Assembly (NCBI GenBank): GCA_029931535.1
Contig: JAQPZY010001675.1
Span: forward strand, 3,066,001 to 3,130,000
Length of the DNA stretch: 64,000 nt
Direction of reading: 5' to 3'
Source: Margaritifera margaritifera
Taxonomy: Eukaryota; Mollusca; Bivalvia; Unionida; Margaritiferidae
Below, piece by piece: positions 43,361-54,994 of this stretch. The position numbers and the translations under genes were made by a program. Under the pieces are notes generated by a model. It did not search any database, was not told the DNA's origin, and was given only the letters and a program-made list of their open reading frames with translations. The stretch's first letter is position 1, and each line of letters begins with the position of its first letter.

Positions 43361-43506
43361 GCCAAAATGATAGCCCTCCATTAATAATTCCCAGTCATAA
43401 TATTCATTTAGGAGCTGTCATGGTGTTATTTCCTGCTCATTCTTTTCAGTGAGATGCTGATGATATCATTTCACTATGGTTTATGTTGCTTGTGGGCTCA
43501 TGTCAA

Positions 43507-43713
43507 AATTTGACATGACAAAATAGATCTGCTCTAAATGCTTGTCTTAATTTGACATGACAAAATAGATCTGCTCTAAATGCTTGTCTTAATTTGACAT
43601 GACAAAATAAATCTGCTCTAAATGCTTGTCTTAATTTGACATGACAAAATAGATCTGCTCTAAATGCTTGTCTTAATTTGACATGACAAAATAGATCTGC
43701 TCTAAATGCTTGT
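43507..43713. repeat. 42-bp minisatellite, five copies
   Basis: The unit 'aatttgacatgacaaaatag' + 'atctgctctaaatgcttgtctt' starts at 43507, 43549, 43591, 43633 and 43675 with a single substitution. The period is a multiple of three, so one minus frame stays open with a 14-residue repeat. Confidence 0.97.
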
Positions 43714-44032
43714 CCTTGACAGGACCTTGTATCTGAAGTTGCAGTTGTCATTGTTGCATTTGCAATGTGCCATTCATGGGCATCCAAAGTTATCCATCTT
43801 AATTTTGTAACTTGACAAGTGATGGAAGGATATTGTTTGTAAAAGGTGCTCATTCTCTGAACCAGCCAATGGACCAGACAAAAAGGGTGGACAACATAAT
43901 TAAGAGTAGTTTTTAGCTATGTCTAGTTGGTCCTAAATGAAAGGAGCTGTGGTGGCTTAGCATGCCGGACTAATGACCTAAAGGGTGCGGGTTAGAATCC
44001 TACCACTTTACTCCAATTGCCTTGGCACTAAA

Positions 44033-44887
44033 CAGGGTCTGCAGCAGACCTATAAAAACTCAAAAACCCTAAAATTTTATTTTGACCTTAGAAACCTAAA
44101 AAAAAGCCCCCCAAAGCTGAAGGAAACCTAAATTTAAAAAGAATCTAAAAATTTGAAAAACTGATGAACAGCACTACCCCGACCCTGGCAAAAAATGCTT
44201 TTTTGCACATGTTTTTTTGTTAGGCTAGCCTAACGATTGAGAAAGCATCCAAATTATGCAAAATTAAAGACATCTGATCATTTTATTCTATCATTCATTT
44301 GATAGACCCGTAATGGCATATTGTTGTTGGGACATCAACAGCATTAGCATTGTGTTCGCTTCAGTCGTGGCTCAGTTCGAAGTCTGTTTGCTTCTACCTT
44401 TGTTTGGATTTAGGTTCTTTTAACAGAAGTGTTTTAGGGTGTGTCAATAGAGTAAGGGGCCATTGTGTCATGGCCTCCTCCAACAACACATCCATCGTAG
44501 CATATCTCCGATGTCAAGGAGGCTCACATGCCACTTCTCTTTACATGAAGGTGGAACCTCCTTTGCTGGATGCCTCAGAAGGGATAACCCTCCGAGCCAG
44601 CCACATTCCTTGTAAAGTGCCACATTCTGGGGAAGAAGAATGTATTGGCAGACAGTCTGTCCAGGTCGGGCAAAACAGTCCTCACAGAATGGTCTCTTCA
44701 CTGCTCCATAATAGAGTCCCTTTTCTCTTTATGGGGATATTCACATTTTTTTTATAAATGTTACGCTCACCATGGACATAATCTTGTAACTACTTTGTGT
44801 CTTCTTGAACCTAAAAAAAATCTTGAAACCTTGAAAAAAACTAAAAAGAACCTAAAATTTTAAAAGTCAATTTCACTTCTAACCCTG
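44033..44887. mobile_element. Non-autonomous TIR element (CAGGGT...ACCCTG) carrying DIRS sequence
   Basis: Flanked by a perfect 6-bp duplication 'actaaa' (44027-44032 and 44888-44893) within a SINE. The ends 'cagggtctgc' and 'tctaaccctg' are inverted over six or seven bp. The left end folds on itself ('ggtctgcagcagacc'). A/T-rich 'cctaaaatttta' words occur near both ends, and a 16-bp palindrome 'gttaggctagcctaac' lies at 44219. The middle contains the DIRS fragment at 44470-44757. The CAGGG start suggests hAT, but hAT normally makes an 8-bp duplication, so the superfamily is open. Confidence 0.7.
44470..44757 (+). pseudogene. DIRS RNase H fragment within the TIR element
   Basis: The translation 'SSNNTSIVAYLRCQGGSHA' through 'GITLRASHIP' parallels 'GITLRVCRIP' of copy 2 (31710-31750) and 'EITLRVCHILDKRNVLADSL' of copy 3. 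After a frame change it continues 'MADSLSRSGKTVLTEWSLH' (44645-44700). No RT, recombinase or DIRS terminus is attached, so this is a captured or trapped piece and not a separate DIRS insertion with its own ends. Confidence 0.85.
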
Positions 44888-44940
44888 ACTAAATAACCTA
44901 CTTGTGTTGCTGTGCCATAAAGCACCAAACCAAACCAAAC

Positions 44941-45720
44941 CTAAATGAAAATGGTGCCAATCTGATGTCCAATATGACTGTCACAGCAGCCATCTTGAAA
45001 ATCTTGTCATTGTTACACCTTCAAAATGGGAAGTCATATCAGCATAGGCTATTCACCAGAAGACTCTTTTAATATCTCGTTTGACCTAAATTACAATGGT
45101 TCTGATCTGATGTCCAATATGACCATCATGGTGGCAAGCTTGAAAATCTTGTTGTTGCCGCTCCTCTTAAATGGAAAGTCATTTTGACATGGGGTTTTCA
45201 TCAGAAGAGTTCTTATGGTGTCTAGTTGGTCCTAAATGAAAATGATACAAATTGACCCTCAATATGGTCACCATGGTGGCCATCTGGAAAATATTGTTAT
45301 CTCTATTCCTCCCAAATGTATAGTTATATCAACATGGAGTTTTGAACAATAGAATTCTTATGATACCCAGTTGGTCCTAAATGAAAATGTTGCCAATTGT
45401 ACATCCAATATGGCTGCCATGATGGCCATCTTGGCAATCTTGCTGTCACTACTCTTCCTGAATGGATGGTCATACTGGCATGGGGTTTTCACCAAAAGAC
45501 TTCTAATGATGTCTACTTGGTCCTAAATGAAAATGGTGCCAATCTGACATCCAGTATGTCCACCACAGCAGCTAATCTGAAAATCTTGTTATTGCTGAAA
45601 AATATCAGAGATGGTTTCAATATTCAGCAATTAAAAGGAACAAATGGTCTTATCTTGAATTCCTGGAAATTCTTTTCACCCAGTATAGCATCAGTACCTT
45701 CGAGGGATTCTTGTTTGGAT
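44941..45720 (+). repeat. Array E copy 3
   Basis: Four to five ~155-bp units ('ttggtcctaaatgaaaatg', 'atatggctgccatgatggcc', 'catggggttttcaccaaaag') end with the terminal domain 'aatatcagagatggtttcaa' and hairpin-like 'agtaccttcgagggatt' (45693-45709), then 'cttgttt'. It begins exactly where SINE B ends. Confidence 0.88.
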
Positions 45721-45724
45721 ATCT

Positions 45725-46610
45725 GTATGCTATTTTATCATATACTTTAAAAACTAGAGGTTTCAAAGTTGGTTTTAAAAAGAGAATATGTATGGTTGCA
45801 GTGACGTGCTTCATTCAGGTTTCCTAGCAATTTATTTTTCCAACAGTAGATATTCATGTTTCCACACATATAAAAGGTTACGACCCGAATACCAAGAATT
45901 TAATCATTTTTATGATTTATGCAGAATTTGAAATTTTATACCTTGATTTGATCAGCAATTATAGATTAGTGAGAGTTTAAATATATGTATCAAATTTTTT
46001 TCCACTGAACCATTTTTACTTTGCCACGTTCTGTAACTTGAGTCTGTGCAACGTCAGGTGGGGTAGATTTCATTGTGAAGGGTCATTGCTCTGTTCTGGG
46101 GTTCACTTCATGTACATATTAGACATCGGGCAAAAATATTTTAGTTAAGTTGACCTGAAAAACTAATGAAAGGAATTTTAAACTGAATCGGGTTTTAAAA
46201 ATCAAACTGATTGTTCAATATCATTTTTGTGGAAGATATTTACACATTTTTAATTCCTAAACAAGCTTATGCACCATATATATTATCAAAAAGATTTGTA
46301 AATTGCTCTCAAGCTAGTTAGGAAAGTTATGAAGAGAACAATAGCTTACAACAACATCTCTCTCATGTTGCACATAAACACAGACAGACAGACACCCCAC
46401 AATAAATTAGCCATCAGATCCTTTCTTTTATGATTCTGTTATAGGTTTGGGGGATGATTTATTGGACAAACACACATACATGCACACATATGTATGTGGA
46501 ACCAGTCACCCACACTTCTGAAATACACAAGATTAACATTAGTGTCTTTCATTTATTCTACAATGGTTTTCATTTTTATATGAATGTCATATGGTGGAGT
46601 GTATTATGCT
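45725..46610. other. Unassigned AT-rich sequence
   Basis: A short 'cacagacagacagacacc' run lies near 46380. The ORF at 46454-46696 shows no motif and overlaps the start of array F. Confidence 0.5.
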
Positions 46611-46611
46611 A

Positions 46612-47245
46612 TGATGTTGTCTGTCTGTTAACAATTTCATTTCTGCACAGTAACTTGAGGTGTGTACCATATACAGTTACCAAATTTTGTGGATAGCTTG
46701 AACATGGGGCAAGGAAAACCGTATTAATTTTGGGTCAAAAATGTCAAAGGTCAAGGCCACTCTAACTGAAAGAAGAAAAATTTGTTTTGCACAATAACTT
46801 GAGTTCTCCAACTTTGCGGTTGGCTTGCACTTCAGGTAAGGAAGAACCCTATTACCAAGATCACTGTTACTAAAGAAAAATATGTTTTGCATAATAACTT
46901 TATTATTGGTCCTTGTACCTTGACCAAAGTTTGTGAAGGCTTTGAACTTAGAGTATGGAAGAGGCTTGTTGATTTTGGGTTCAAAAAGTCTCAGGTCAAG
47001 GTCATTGTGGCCCAAAGAAAAATGGGTTTTGCAAAATGACTTTTGTTCTAGAGTAAGTTCCTTGACTAAACTTGGTGGATGGCTTGTACTTTGGGTAATA
47101 AAGAAACTTATAGATTCTGGGATCTAAAGGTAAGAGGTCATGGTCATGGTAGTCTAATAAGAAAATAATAGTTTCTGCACATTAAGTTTAGTTCAAGACC
47201 ACATACCTTGATGAAAGTTCAAGGTCATTGAGAGCTGTTGGTCAA
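46612..47245 (+). repeat. ~140-bp tandem array (array F), copy 2
   Basis: Begins 'ttgtctgtctgttaacaatt' and holds four or more diverged units with 'ccaaattttgtggatagctt', 'ggtcaaggccactctaactg' and 'aaagaagaaaaa'. It is homologous to 10340-11340. Confidence 0.85.
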
Positions 47246-47299
47246 TAATCTCTGCCATGCCTACTAGTGACTACATAGAGGACTATTAAACATGGGGCA

Positions 47300-47714
47300 G
47301 GCATATGATGTGCCATGCATTGTACTCTTGTTTTACTTAATTACATTTCTGGCATATCAAACATATATATACTTCCTCTGATCTTACAAATAATATAATC
47401 ACACCAGAGATGTGAAAAATGAGTTTTTTTTGGTAATATGTTTCTGATTACACACAATTTTTGGCAATTTGAGGTGATAGGATCTTATCTTTTGGTAGGT
47501 TCAAATCGATGACATTTTTAGATTTGTATATGTTCATTTGTCATTTTCGTCAAATGAAGAGTATCAGCATAACTAAGTCTGACAATTACCATGACTTTCA
47601 TGAGGAAACACTACAGTGCCTACTAAATCTCAAGAATGAAGTTCTCCTACTGGCTTAACAAGCTCTTGCATTTGTTTCTTACTGTGCAGTTTCTATAAGG
47701 TTGCACCATTTGAG
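47300..47714. other. Unassigned AT-rich sequence
   Basis: Nothing recognised. Confidence 0.5.
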
Positions 47715-47716
47715 TA

Positions 47717-47926
47717 CCGTATATGCTCATGCATAATCCAGGTCCAAATGCAAACAACATAGACCCTGATCTGCCGTCGTATAATGCACGGGCAGATCAG
47801 GGTTTATGTTGTTTGTTCTACTGATAAGTTCTTACATAGACCCAGATCTGCCGGCGCATTATGCAGCAGCAGAAATGGGTCTATGTAGTTTGCAGTTGGT
47901 ATTGGATTATACACGAGTATATACGG
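47717..47926 (+). mobile_element. Double-hairpin MITE, copy 3 (210 bp)
   Basis: TA-flanked, with TIR 'CCGTATATGCTCATGCATAA', same orientation as copy 1. A 7-bp deficit falls in the spacer between the two hairpins ('ctgataagttcttac'). Confidence 0.9.
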
Positions 47927-47927
47927 T

Positions 47928-48744
47928 ATTTAACAAGTAATATCTCCTAATCCAGTTATTGGACACATGTACATGTATAATCTTCATTGTGCAAGTAAAA
48001 TGACTGGCAAATATAAATTATTTGAAATTTTTTAAAAATGGTATTCGGGTCTCACATCAAGAAAAGTCTGTCTGTATATTTTTCACCCACCATTTGTCTA
48101 CTTATAATCCTGTTATTCACCATTATCAGGACTGGAAAATCACTTTTCTGACACCACAGGACAACATGACAACTTTAATGTGCAGCTAAAATAAAATGTG
48201 ACTTGCACATAATCTTATATGGCTTACGAAGAAAATAATCTGGACTTTGGTTCAGTATGTGTCATGAAATAACTAAGAAAGCTTTCCAGCTCCATTTCTA
48301 ACTGTGCCCTTGCTTTCTTTGATCAAAATTATCAATTAATCAGTTTTGAGAATCAGGGTGAGATCACTTTGTATCATATGACATCATGGACCCATCTCAT
48401 ATTTCAACATCTCAAATTACACCATGTCATTGAATAAAACAAAAACATATCCAGGTGCATTTCAGAGTCATTTCACTGTGTTTAATATGTAGCTTTTGTT
48501 GAATGAATTTGGTTATTTTCATCATGTGTTTAATACATGTAGAATGTTATATTTATCGTCAATCAACTGTGTGAAACTTGTTAAATAGTTTCTACTGTTT
48601 CTAAGCCAATGCTTTTACCCAAATCGTTTCATAAATTTAATATGAAATGAGCATAAATGTAAGATCCCCATTGTTGAAGATGTTTTTGTGATATTGTTTC
48701 CATATCTTTTTCTGAAAAATAACAAGAATGGGACAAAGATGATT
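47928..48744. other. Unassigned AT-rich sequence
   Basis: Nothing recognised between MITE copies 3 and 4. Confidence 0.5.
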
Positions 48745-48745
48745 C

Positions 48746-48962
48746 CCATCTATACTCATGTAAAAGCCGATACCAACTGCAAACTGCATAGACCCAGATC
48801 TGCCATCACATAATGCACAAACAGATCTGGGTCTATGCAGTTTGTAAGGACTAATCAGTAGAACAAACAATATAGACCCTGATCTGCCAGCACATTATGT
48901 GATGGCAGATCAGGGTCTATGTTGTTTGCATTTGGATCCAGCTTATATGCAAGTATAGATGG
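48746..48962 (-). mobile_element. 217-bp double-hairpin MITE, copy 4
   Basis: Same internal plan as copy 2. The termini are mutated (CCATCTATACTCATG; right end TATAGATGG), yet the length is unchanged. Only the right TA is intact. Confidence 0.88.
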
Positions 48963-48963
48963 T

Positions 48964-49490
48964 AGATTGCATCAGAACATACCGTATTTATCTGATAAGC
49001 CCATGATTGATGAAAAGTTCACCGCCTATTTTACAAAAATTTGGTGAAATAGTTACTGAAGATATATTTGTCTCATAATAAGCCCACCCTCTGTTTTTTG
49101 ATAAATTTATTAAGCTTGCTTCCATGGTCATGTCATGGGAGAAATTCTGTATTTGCAGTGAAACCCCATTAATCTGGACACTGTTGCTTCCGTTACTTTG
49201 TACAGATTAGCAGGAAATCCAAATAAATAAATAAATTAAAAACAATAAACACTCCAGAATAATGGAGCCTCAATCTATTCCTCAGGATTAAATACATTAT
49301 CTAACCCATGTAAAACAGATTTATTGTCATATGTTATTATGATAACGATGTTTCATAACCATTATAAGAACCATACAGTTTTCATTTAATACCCAAAGTT
49401 ATCATCAGGGAAGATACACGAGTACCAGTAGTGCAGCTTCATATACAAACCATTTATTATTTAACTTTAGTTGAGGTTTTATGTCTTTGC
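48964..49490. other. Unassigned; possible relic of another 'accgtattta' element
   Basis: 'accgtatttatctgataagc' (48980) and 'tctcataataagcccaccct' (49070) resemble one another and look like the inner parts of an old element. The remainder looks like intron upstream of the 49493 exon. Confidence 0.35.
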
Positions 49491-49492
49491 AG

Positions 49493-49567
49493 GATATACA
49501 GAAAAAGTTACGGCAGTATGGTCTGGAATCTCCAAGATTTCGGAAAAGACTTGTCTCCAAATGGGAG
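49493..49567 (+). CDS. Internal exon (25 codons) of an unknown gene
   Basis: 'atgtctttgcag' acceptor and 'gag|gtaagt' donor, both close to consensus, bound a 75-nt open frame reading DIQKKLRQYGLESPRFRKRL followed by VSKWE. It is basic and amphipathic, free of repeats and in phase 0 at both ends. It would join in frame to 23404-23499 upstream and 60086-60151 downstream. There are no membrane segments. Only one of the three frames is open across the exon with this composition, which supports coding use. The product is not recognised. Confidence 0.65.
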
Positions 49568-49568
49568 G

Positions 49569-50240
49569 TAAGTTCATTGAGCAGGAATTTTCATGAACAA
49601 AACCTTTAATATCTGTAAATTTAAATTGGGGTATTCCTGTGTTGCTGTTGATTTTTTAGTTAAAATTTTAATCAGTAATTATTATAATCCATATACCTTG
49701 ATTAATTGTGTGGCTTTTATACTAATTTTGGTGAAAAGCTTTAATCATGAAACTATCATGCTCATCCTTCTATCCATCCAATCTGTTGTCTCCCTCTATC
49801 ATTTTTACACTGTCCATTACAATCAGTGAGTTCAATTAATTTACCATAGTGTCTCTAGTTGAACTAGAGTGTGATTAAACTTACTCTATATCAAGTAGAG
49901 GGACATCCTCATAAAACTATGGTCTGACCATTGAGACATGTGGTTCTTCAGGTGGATGGGAGAAAAGTGTATTTTTAAACTCTTTGAATACTAAAATTAA
50001 AACCAAATATTATAAAACAAAGAGGAAATTTGGAAGTAAAACATATTTTTGTACTGAAGTTTACAGGATGATCTGAAAATGTATTTAGCATGAAGTAAAT
50101 TAAAATGTTTCTTGTCTTATACCAGCAAGTTTACGGAGTAACATGTTTCCAATGATCACCTATTTCAGATAATGTAAATTGTAAACGTCAAAGCAAACCA
50201 TGTGCTTTATGAATTTAAAATTATTTAAACACATTTTGTT
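49569..50240. other. Intron-like AT-rich sequence
   Basis: No repeats recognised; the ORF at 49593-49829 is AT-driven. Confidence 0.5.
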
Positions 50241-50254
50241 GCTTTTTCTCACTC

Positions 50255-50720
50255 AGCACCAGTCACCAGGTAGTGTGTCAGCTGATGGTCAGCAAAGATC
50301 TGTCACTGGGCAGTGGATCACCTGGTGCCAGGCACTGGGATATGTGTCTTTTGACAGTTATAGAAGGTTTGTCATCTGGCATTGGGCACTGGATCACTGG
50401 GTACCAGGCTTTGGACTCTAGATACTGGTCACCAGGTGATGTTTCAAGTGACATTTAATGAGTTTCTGTCACTGGGCATCAGGCACCAACTACTGGACAC
50501 CGTGCACCAATCATGGAGCACAAGGCACTGGGCTCCAATCACCAGGCACCAGGTGCCAATCACCAGGTATGGTGTATGGTGCCAATCTGATGTTTTCAGT
50601 AATGTATCACCAATCATAGAGCACTGAGCACCGTCACTGCACACAGATGATGGGGCCGAGTACCAGTCAACATACACTGGGCCTCGTACATGTCTTTGGA
50701 CTGGGTACTGAGTTTTGACC
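50255..50720. repeat. Short-word palindromic repeat in DIRS copy 3 leader
   Basis: Dense 'cactgggcactgg', 'ggtcaccagg', 'caccaggcaccaggtgcc' words, the longest of the three leader tracts. Confidence 0.8.
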
Positions 50721-50989
50721 ACTGGTCTAGAGGAGGTGATCGGATCAGTAACTTCTCTATTTACTTTTGATCCCTATAGGGAATGGCCTTTCAGTCTTGA
50801 AAACCAGTCTGATTGAAGGGATCAGATCAATATCCTTCCATTTTCAATATTCCCGTTCAACCCCTACAGAGCTTGGGAACTCCAACCACTTGGCTGTAAG
50901 TTGGCCATGTCTCCTTTCAAACCATACCACCATGGATGGCTTTGCCATGTCTCTAGGTTTGCACTAGATCTTCCCCGCCTCCTCTAGCC

Positions 50990-52110
50990 TCGCTATCGAG
51001 GGAAGGGGAGGGAACTGACACTCACCACCTTATGCACTGAGAGAGGATTGTCAATCAATTTCTCCAGGGAGAGATGATCAAAGAGCTAGTCCCATCTTTT
51101 CATGTGGCAGAGATAGGATGATGAACCCCAGGTGAGGAAGTTCCCTTTTCCCAGGAGGGAGATGAGATAGTCCTGCCTCACCCTGAAAGTGAGGACAGGA
51201 TGACAGATACACTATTTGTGAATGCTGACGAGTTCCCAGAAGAATGCATCACACCTTGTCCTTCTCATCAGTTTGATTCATCTTCTTCATCCCATCCACT
51301 GGGCCAGGTGATGGAGGACAAAGAGAAGTAAACTTTTGATAAGGTGGTAAATAAGGTTTACTGCCAATTTTCCCCAGATCTATGTCTCAGACCTGCAATA
51401 TGTTTGGAGGCTAGAATCCTTTCCAATTTGGAGAGGCTCTCTGGGGCACATCCCTAGTTGTATATGTTGTTGCTCCCTCACTCAGTGACTCAGACATTGT
51501 CTAAAGGCCAAGAAGGGAACAGACAGCAAAGGGATGATCTGTCCCCTGCTCAATGTTTTGGCCCCTAATCTCAGTCAATAGTTATAGGGTCAATTTGCCC
51601 ACTTGGCCCCTTAAGCCCACCACTTTGGATTCGGATGTTTCCCAGGTTTGGATTTCAGCGGAGACCTAGACCTGTCTCCCCATCAAGGCTCTTGAGGCAT
51701 TGGAACCGAAGATTCAGACACTACTTCACATGATGACCTTTTTCTAATTTGCCTCCTTCAATCTGTTGAAGGAGGAATCTTTGCAGAGACTGTTAGAGGC
51801 TGTGGCTAAAACATCGAGACATGCGCTGTCGATGTCCAAGGCACTATATGCAGAGCTACTTCACCTCAGGAGGGATGTGGCCTCGAAGACACAGCAAAAG
51901 CCCTTTATGGGCCACCCCTCCAGTTGCAGACACTATTCAGATGGCTAATCCCTACAGTAGCTTCTTAGGATTTAAGGGACCAGCAACACCAGTCTCAGGC
52001 TATGGTACTGGGCCTAACTAAACCGGTGAAGAAATGTCCTTATTCTAAAAGGTTCATGGCTCCCGCTCCTAAGCAGTTTAAACAGGGAAATAAGCAAAAT
52101 CAGAATTATA
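50990..52110 (+). pseudogene. DIRS gag-like ORF, copy 3 (broken)
   Basis: 'TFDKVVNKVYCQFSPDLC' at about 51331-51384 matches copies 1 and 2. 'LLKEESLQRLLEAVAKTSRH' (51760-51820), inside an open frame 51766-51948, matches 'LLEAVAKTLRCAL' in copy 2. Acidic segments upstream (51120-51230) and a basic, Gln/Lys-rich end near 52060-52110 give the same charge layout as copy 2. Several stops and frame changes are present. Confidence 0.65.
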
Positions 52111-52539
52111 CCCAGTATGAAACCCGTTTTTGCTTGTCATTTGCAAGTCGAGATGGCAGGATGGGCTAAGGGAGGAAGTCTACAGACCTCTTCTTCATTC
52201 CTAAGGATGGAGGCAGTTACCCCTAGGGAGTCATACCTTCTCCTGCAAAGTCCCCCTCTAGTGAGTCATACCTTCTCCTGCAAAGTCCCCCTCTTTTCAT
52301 TGTCCCAGTAGGTGCCAGATTAAATCTTTTTTCAGAGGATTGGTCCAACCTCTCAGATGATGCATGTGACCTTTCCACAATAAGGGAGGGTTACTATTTG
52401 CTTTTGGGACCCTCCACTTCTTTCAAGGACCCCCATTCTGTTCCACCAGTCTCATCTGGCATCTCTGAAGGAAGAGGTGTACTCCCTTCTCAGAAAGGGC
52501 ACAGTAGAGATCGTGAAGAACATAAGTCTGGGATTAAAT

Positions 52540-53010
52540 TTTATTCCCAGATTTTCTTAGTCTCAAAGAGATGGGGAAAGTTTTGACTCCTCGTTGATCT
52601 TTTCCTTTTAATAAAATAACTTATGGAAGAGCAGTTCAAGATAGAGACAACTGTCTCAGTCAGGAATGCCATCAGGCCAAACAACTGGGTGGTCTTGATA
52701 GATCTCCAAGATTCTTATCTTCACATTTCCATCTTTGCAGTCCACAGGAAATTTCTGAGGTTTTGTCTGGGACAGGAGATCTTTCAATTTTGGGGCTCTT
52801 CCTTTTGTTCTTCCTTTTGCTTTAGCTTCTGCTCCCAGAGTCTTCAGCATCGTGATGGGCATAATAGTGGTTTGTTTAAGGTCCTTAGGGGTTCCCATCC
52901 TCCAGTACTTGGTTGACTGGTTGATGTTCAACATCCTCAGATGTGCCCTTCTGAGGTACCTATCTCTCTGTTGGGAGATGGTGACTTGACCAGGCCTGAG
53001 CCCAAATCAG
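52540..53010 (+). pseudogene. DIRS reverse transcriptase, copy 3 (broken)
   Basis: An open frame 52623-52916 begins in the segment 'NAIRPNNWVVLIDLQDSYLH', matching 'VSIDL-DAYFHIP' of RT. A duplication-like run around 52795-52830 ('cttccttttgttcttcctt') shifts the frame. In the shifted frame 'FALASAPRVFSIVMGII' and 'LGVPILQYLVDWLM' follow, so the catalytic Y-L-D-D-W reads Y-L-V-D-W and the first Asp is lost. Inactive. Confidence 0.8.
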
Positions 53011-53389
53011 GAGAAGTCAGATCTTATCCTTTCTGATAACTTTGTTTATGTGGGATAAATTTTCTCACCTGTCAAAGAACAGTCTGTGTTTTTCCTGACA
53101 GAATCTCACAGATACTTATTCTCTTAGCAAGACTGGATGAGAGGACATCATTGTCTCCTCATCTCTGCCTCTCTCTCCTGGGAACTCTGAATATGGCAAT
53201 GGACTTAGGTTCCAAAAGAATAACTTCATATATGGCCCCTCCAGTTCTGGTTTATAGTGAAATTGAGACCTCATGAGGACCTCCTGTCTGGATCCTCTTA
53301 GGATCCAAGTTTCTACGTAATCTGAGTTGGTGGAAAAATCAGGACCGTTTTCTGACCAGAGTTCCAATTTACGCTCTAGAACCTCTTCC

Positions 53390-54060
53390 TTTACACCTCA
53401 GATTCAGGCTGTGGGGCTCACCTAGAGCCAGAGGGAGTAGTTCTGCAGGGCCTGTGATCTTGGCAAGAAGCTTCCCTCCACATCAACAATCTAGAAATGC
53501 AGGATGTTTTTCTAGCACTTCAAGGGTGTGTCAACGCATAAGACATTGCTGCATCTTGGTGACTACAGACAACATGTTGGTCATAGCATACTTCCGACGC
53601 CAAGGGGGCACTCATGTCCTTTCTCTATGCTTGGAAGTATGGAACCTTCTTCATTGGACAGCTTCTTTGGAGATTACTCTCAGAGTCTGCCACATTCTGG
53701 ACAAGAGGAATGTTCTGGCAGACAGCTTGTCCATATGGAGCTGAGCAGTCCTCATGGAATGTTCTCTGCACCAGTTCATAGCAGAGAAACTTTTTCATCA
53801 GTGGGGAAGGCCAATGGTAGATTTGTTCACAACAAAGCTGAACAACAAGCTTCCTCTTTATATCTCTCTAGTGCCAGACTTGAGGGCATGGGCAATGGAT
53901 GCCATCAGTCTGGAGTGGAATTGACTGTACACCTATGCCTTCTCACCTTTCAGAAAAATGCCTCAGATTCTTCACAGAGTAAGGACTTTCAAGCCACGGC
54001 TTATCCTGATAGCTCCCCTCTTTTGCCAGAGATTGTGGCTCAGTGATCTCCTTGACTAGT
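53390..54060 (+). pseudogene. DIRS RNase H and connector, copy 3
   Basis: 'TSDSGCGAHLEPEGVVL' near 53395 corresponds to the 'YTDAS-SGWGAH' start of RNase H. An open frame 53454-53744 includes 'DNMLVIAYFRRQGGTHVLSL' and 'CHILDKRNVLADSLS'. Further on, across frame changes, come 'VDLFTTKLNNKLPLYISLVP' (53820-53880) and 'YTYAFSPFRKMPQILHRVRT' (53930-53990). The last two are typical of the segment that precedes the recombinase in DIRS elements. The first catalytic Asp of RNase H appears as Ser in this copy. Confidence 0.8.
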
Positions 54061-54419
54061 TGGTCAATGTTCCCAGGGAATTACCTCTGAGGAGGGATCT
54101 AATGTTGCATCACAGAGGGCCCCTTGTGCACAGAACTCCTCAAAGCCTCCACCTTCATGTCTGGCTCATATGAAACAATATATCTGCCAAGACCAGTTTT
54201 CGAGCAGGGTTGCAAAATACATCTCTCCGTCTTGAAGGCATTTATACCATCCCAGAAATTTCATATTATATTCTTTATTGTTTTTCCCTGAAATCAGGAG
54301 ACACGAGTTTTCAAACATTGATGGGAGGGACAGGAGACATTGCTGATACCAAAAGAATTGTCTTCCTGCTTGGCAGGTTCATATGTATGTCAAGTTGATT
54401 GTCAGCACTCTTATCCAAC

Positions 54420-54925
54420 TTTAAAGGTCAAATTTCTTGACTTGGCTTTTTATCTATGATGGGTTGTGAACATGATAACACAAACAAGTATGAATGGAGT
54501 TTTGTCAAATCCAGTTTGGAGATATATCTAAATAATACTTTGAATGATGCTTCTTCAATAACTTGTTGTTTTTTTTCTAAAAATATATTAAGAGTTCAAC
54601 CAAACTTAGCATGTCAGTATATCTTGCCAGCATTTGAGATGAGTTCAGTGATCTTCTATCCATGATATCAGGTTCGAGGTCAAAGGCAATGACAAAGATT
54701 GTTCTACTGCACTTATCTAGTAAACGTGTTAACTCAAAACATATTAAAAAAAGTATTTTTTTTCCAAATTTGGTATGTTGGAGTTTCTTAGAGGTATCTG
54801 AGATGAATGGCTCAGCTATTATAAAAGATACAGGAAGGTAAGAAATGGATTTCTGTGAATTTTCTCAAAATTCTTTTCAACCAGTAGGGCATCAGTCTTT
54901 GAAGGACTCTTTTGTTAACTTAAAT
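54420..54925 (+). repeat. Array E-related element with a different body
   Basis: The last ~60 bp 'tcaaaattcttttcaaccag' + 'tagggcatcagtctttgaaggact' (54867-54907) match the terminal domain of array E. The preceding 400 bp ('ggtcaaaggcaatgacaaag', 'aacttagcatgtcagtatat') are not the ~155-bp units. It looks like a sister family that shares only the 3' end. Confidence 0.55.
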
Positions 54926-54994
54926 TTCTTGTAAAAAAAAAATCAGAAAAAGTTAAACATTCACCTAAACAAACACTATTGAAAATATTTTCTT

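Larger units (their letters stand above)
43940..44940 (+). mobile_element. SINE family B, split by an 855-bp TIR element
   Basis: The 5' part (43945-44032) has 'gtggtggcttagcatgccgg', 'gggttagaatcctacca' and 'ccaattgccttggcacta'. The 3' part (44888-44940) has 'aaataacctacttgtgttgc' and 'ccataaagcaccaaaccaaa'. The two join seamlessly when 44033-44893 is removed. Confidence 0.85.
50245..54250 (+). mobile_element. DIRS-like retrotransposon copy 3, lacks recombinase
   Basis: Order: leader with 'caccaggtaccag' words (50255-50660), gag-like region (50990-52100), RT (52540-53000), RNase H (53390-53750), connector (53750-54200). Homology ends near 54250, before the recombinase, and no inverted termini were found. 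Frames are interrupted throughout. It lies in the intron between the exons at 49493 and 60086, in the same orientation. Confidence 0.8.

Noticed and set aside
43503..43853. Minus ORF with a perfect 14-residue repeat
   Set aside because: The 42-bp minisatellite period is a multiple of three, which keeps the frame open automatically; no support outside the array.
50200..50722. Overlapping ORFs with Trp/His/Cys-rich repeats
   Set aside because: They arise from the short-word repeat tract of DIRS copy 3; all frames show similar low-complexity translations.
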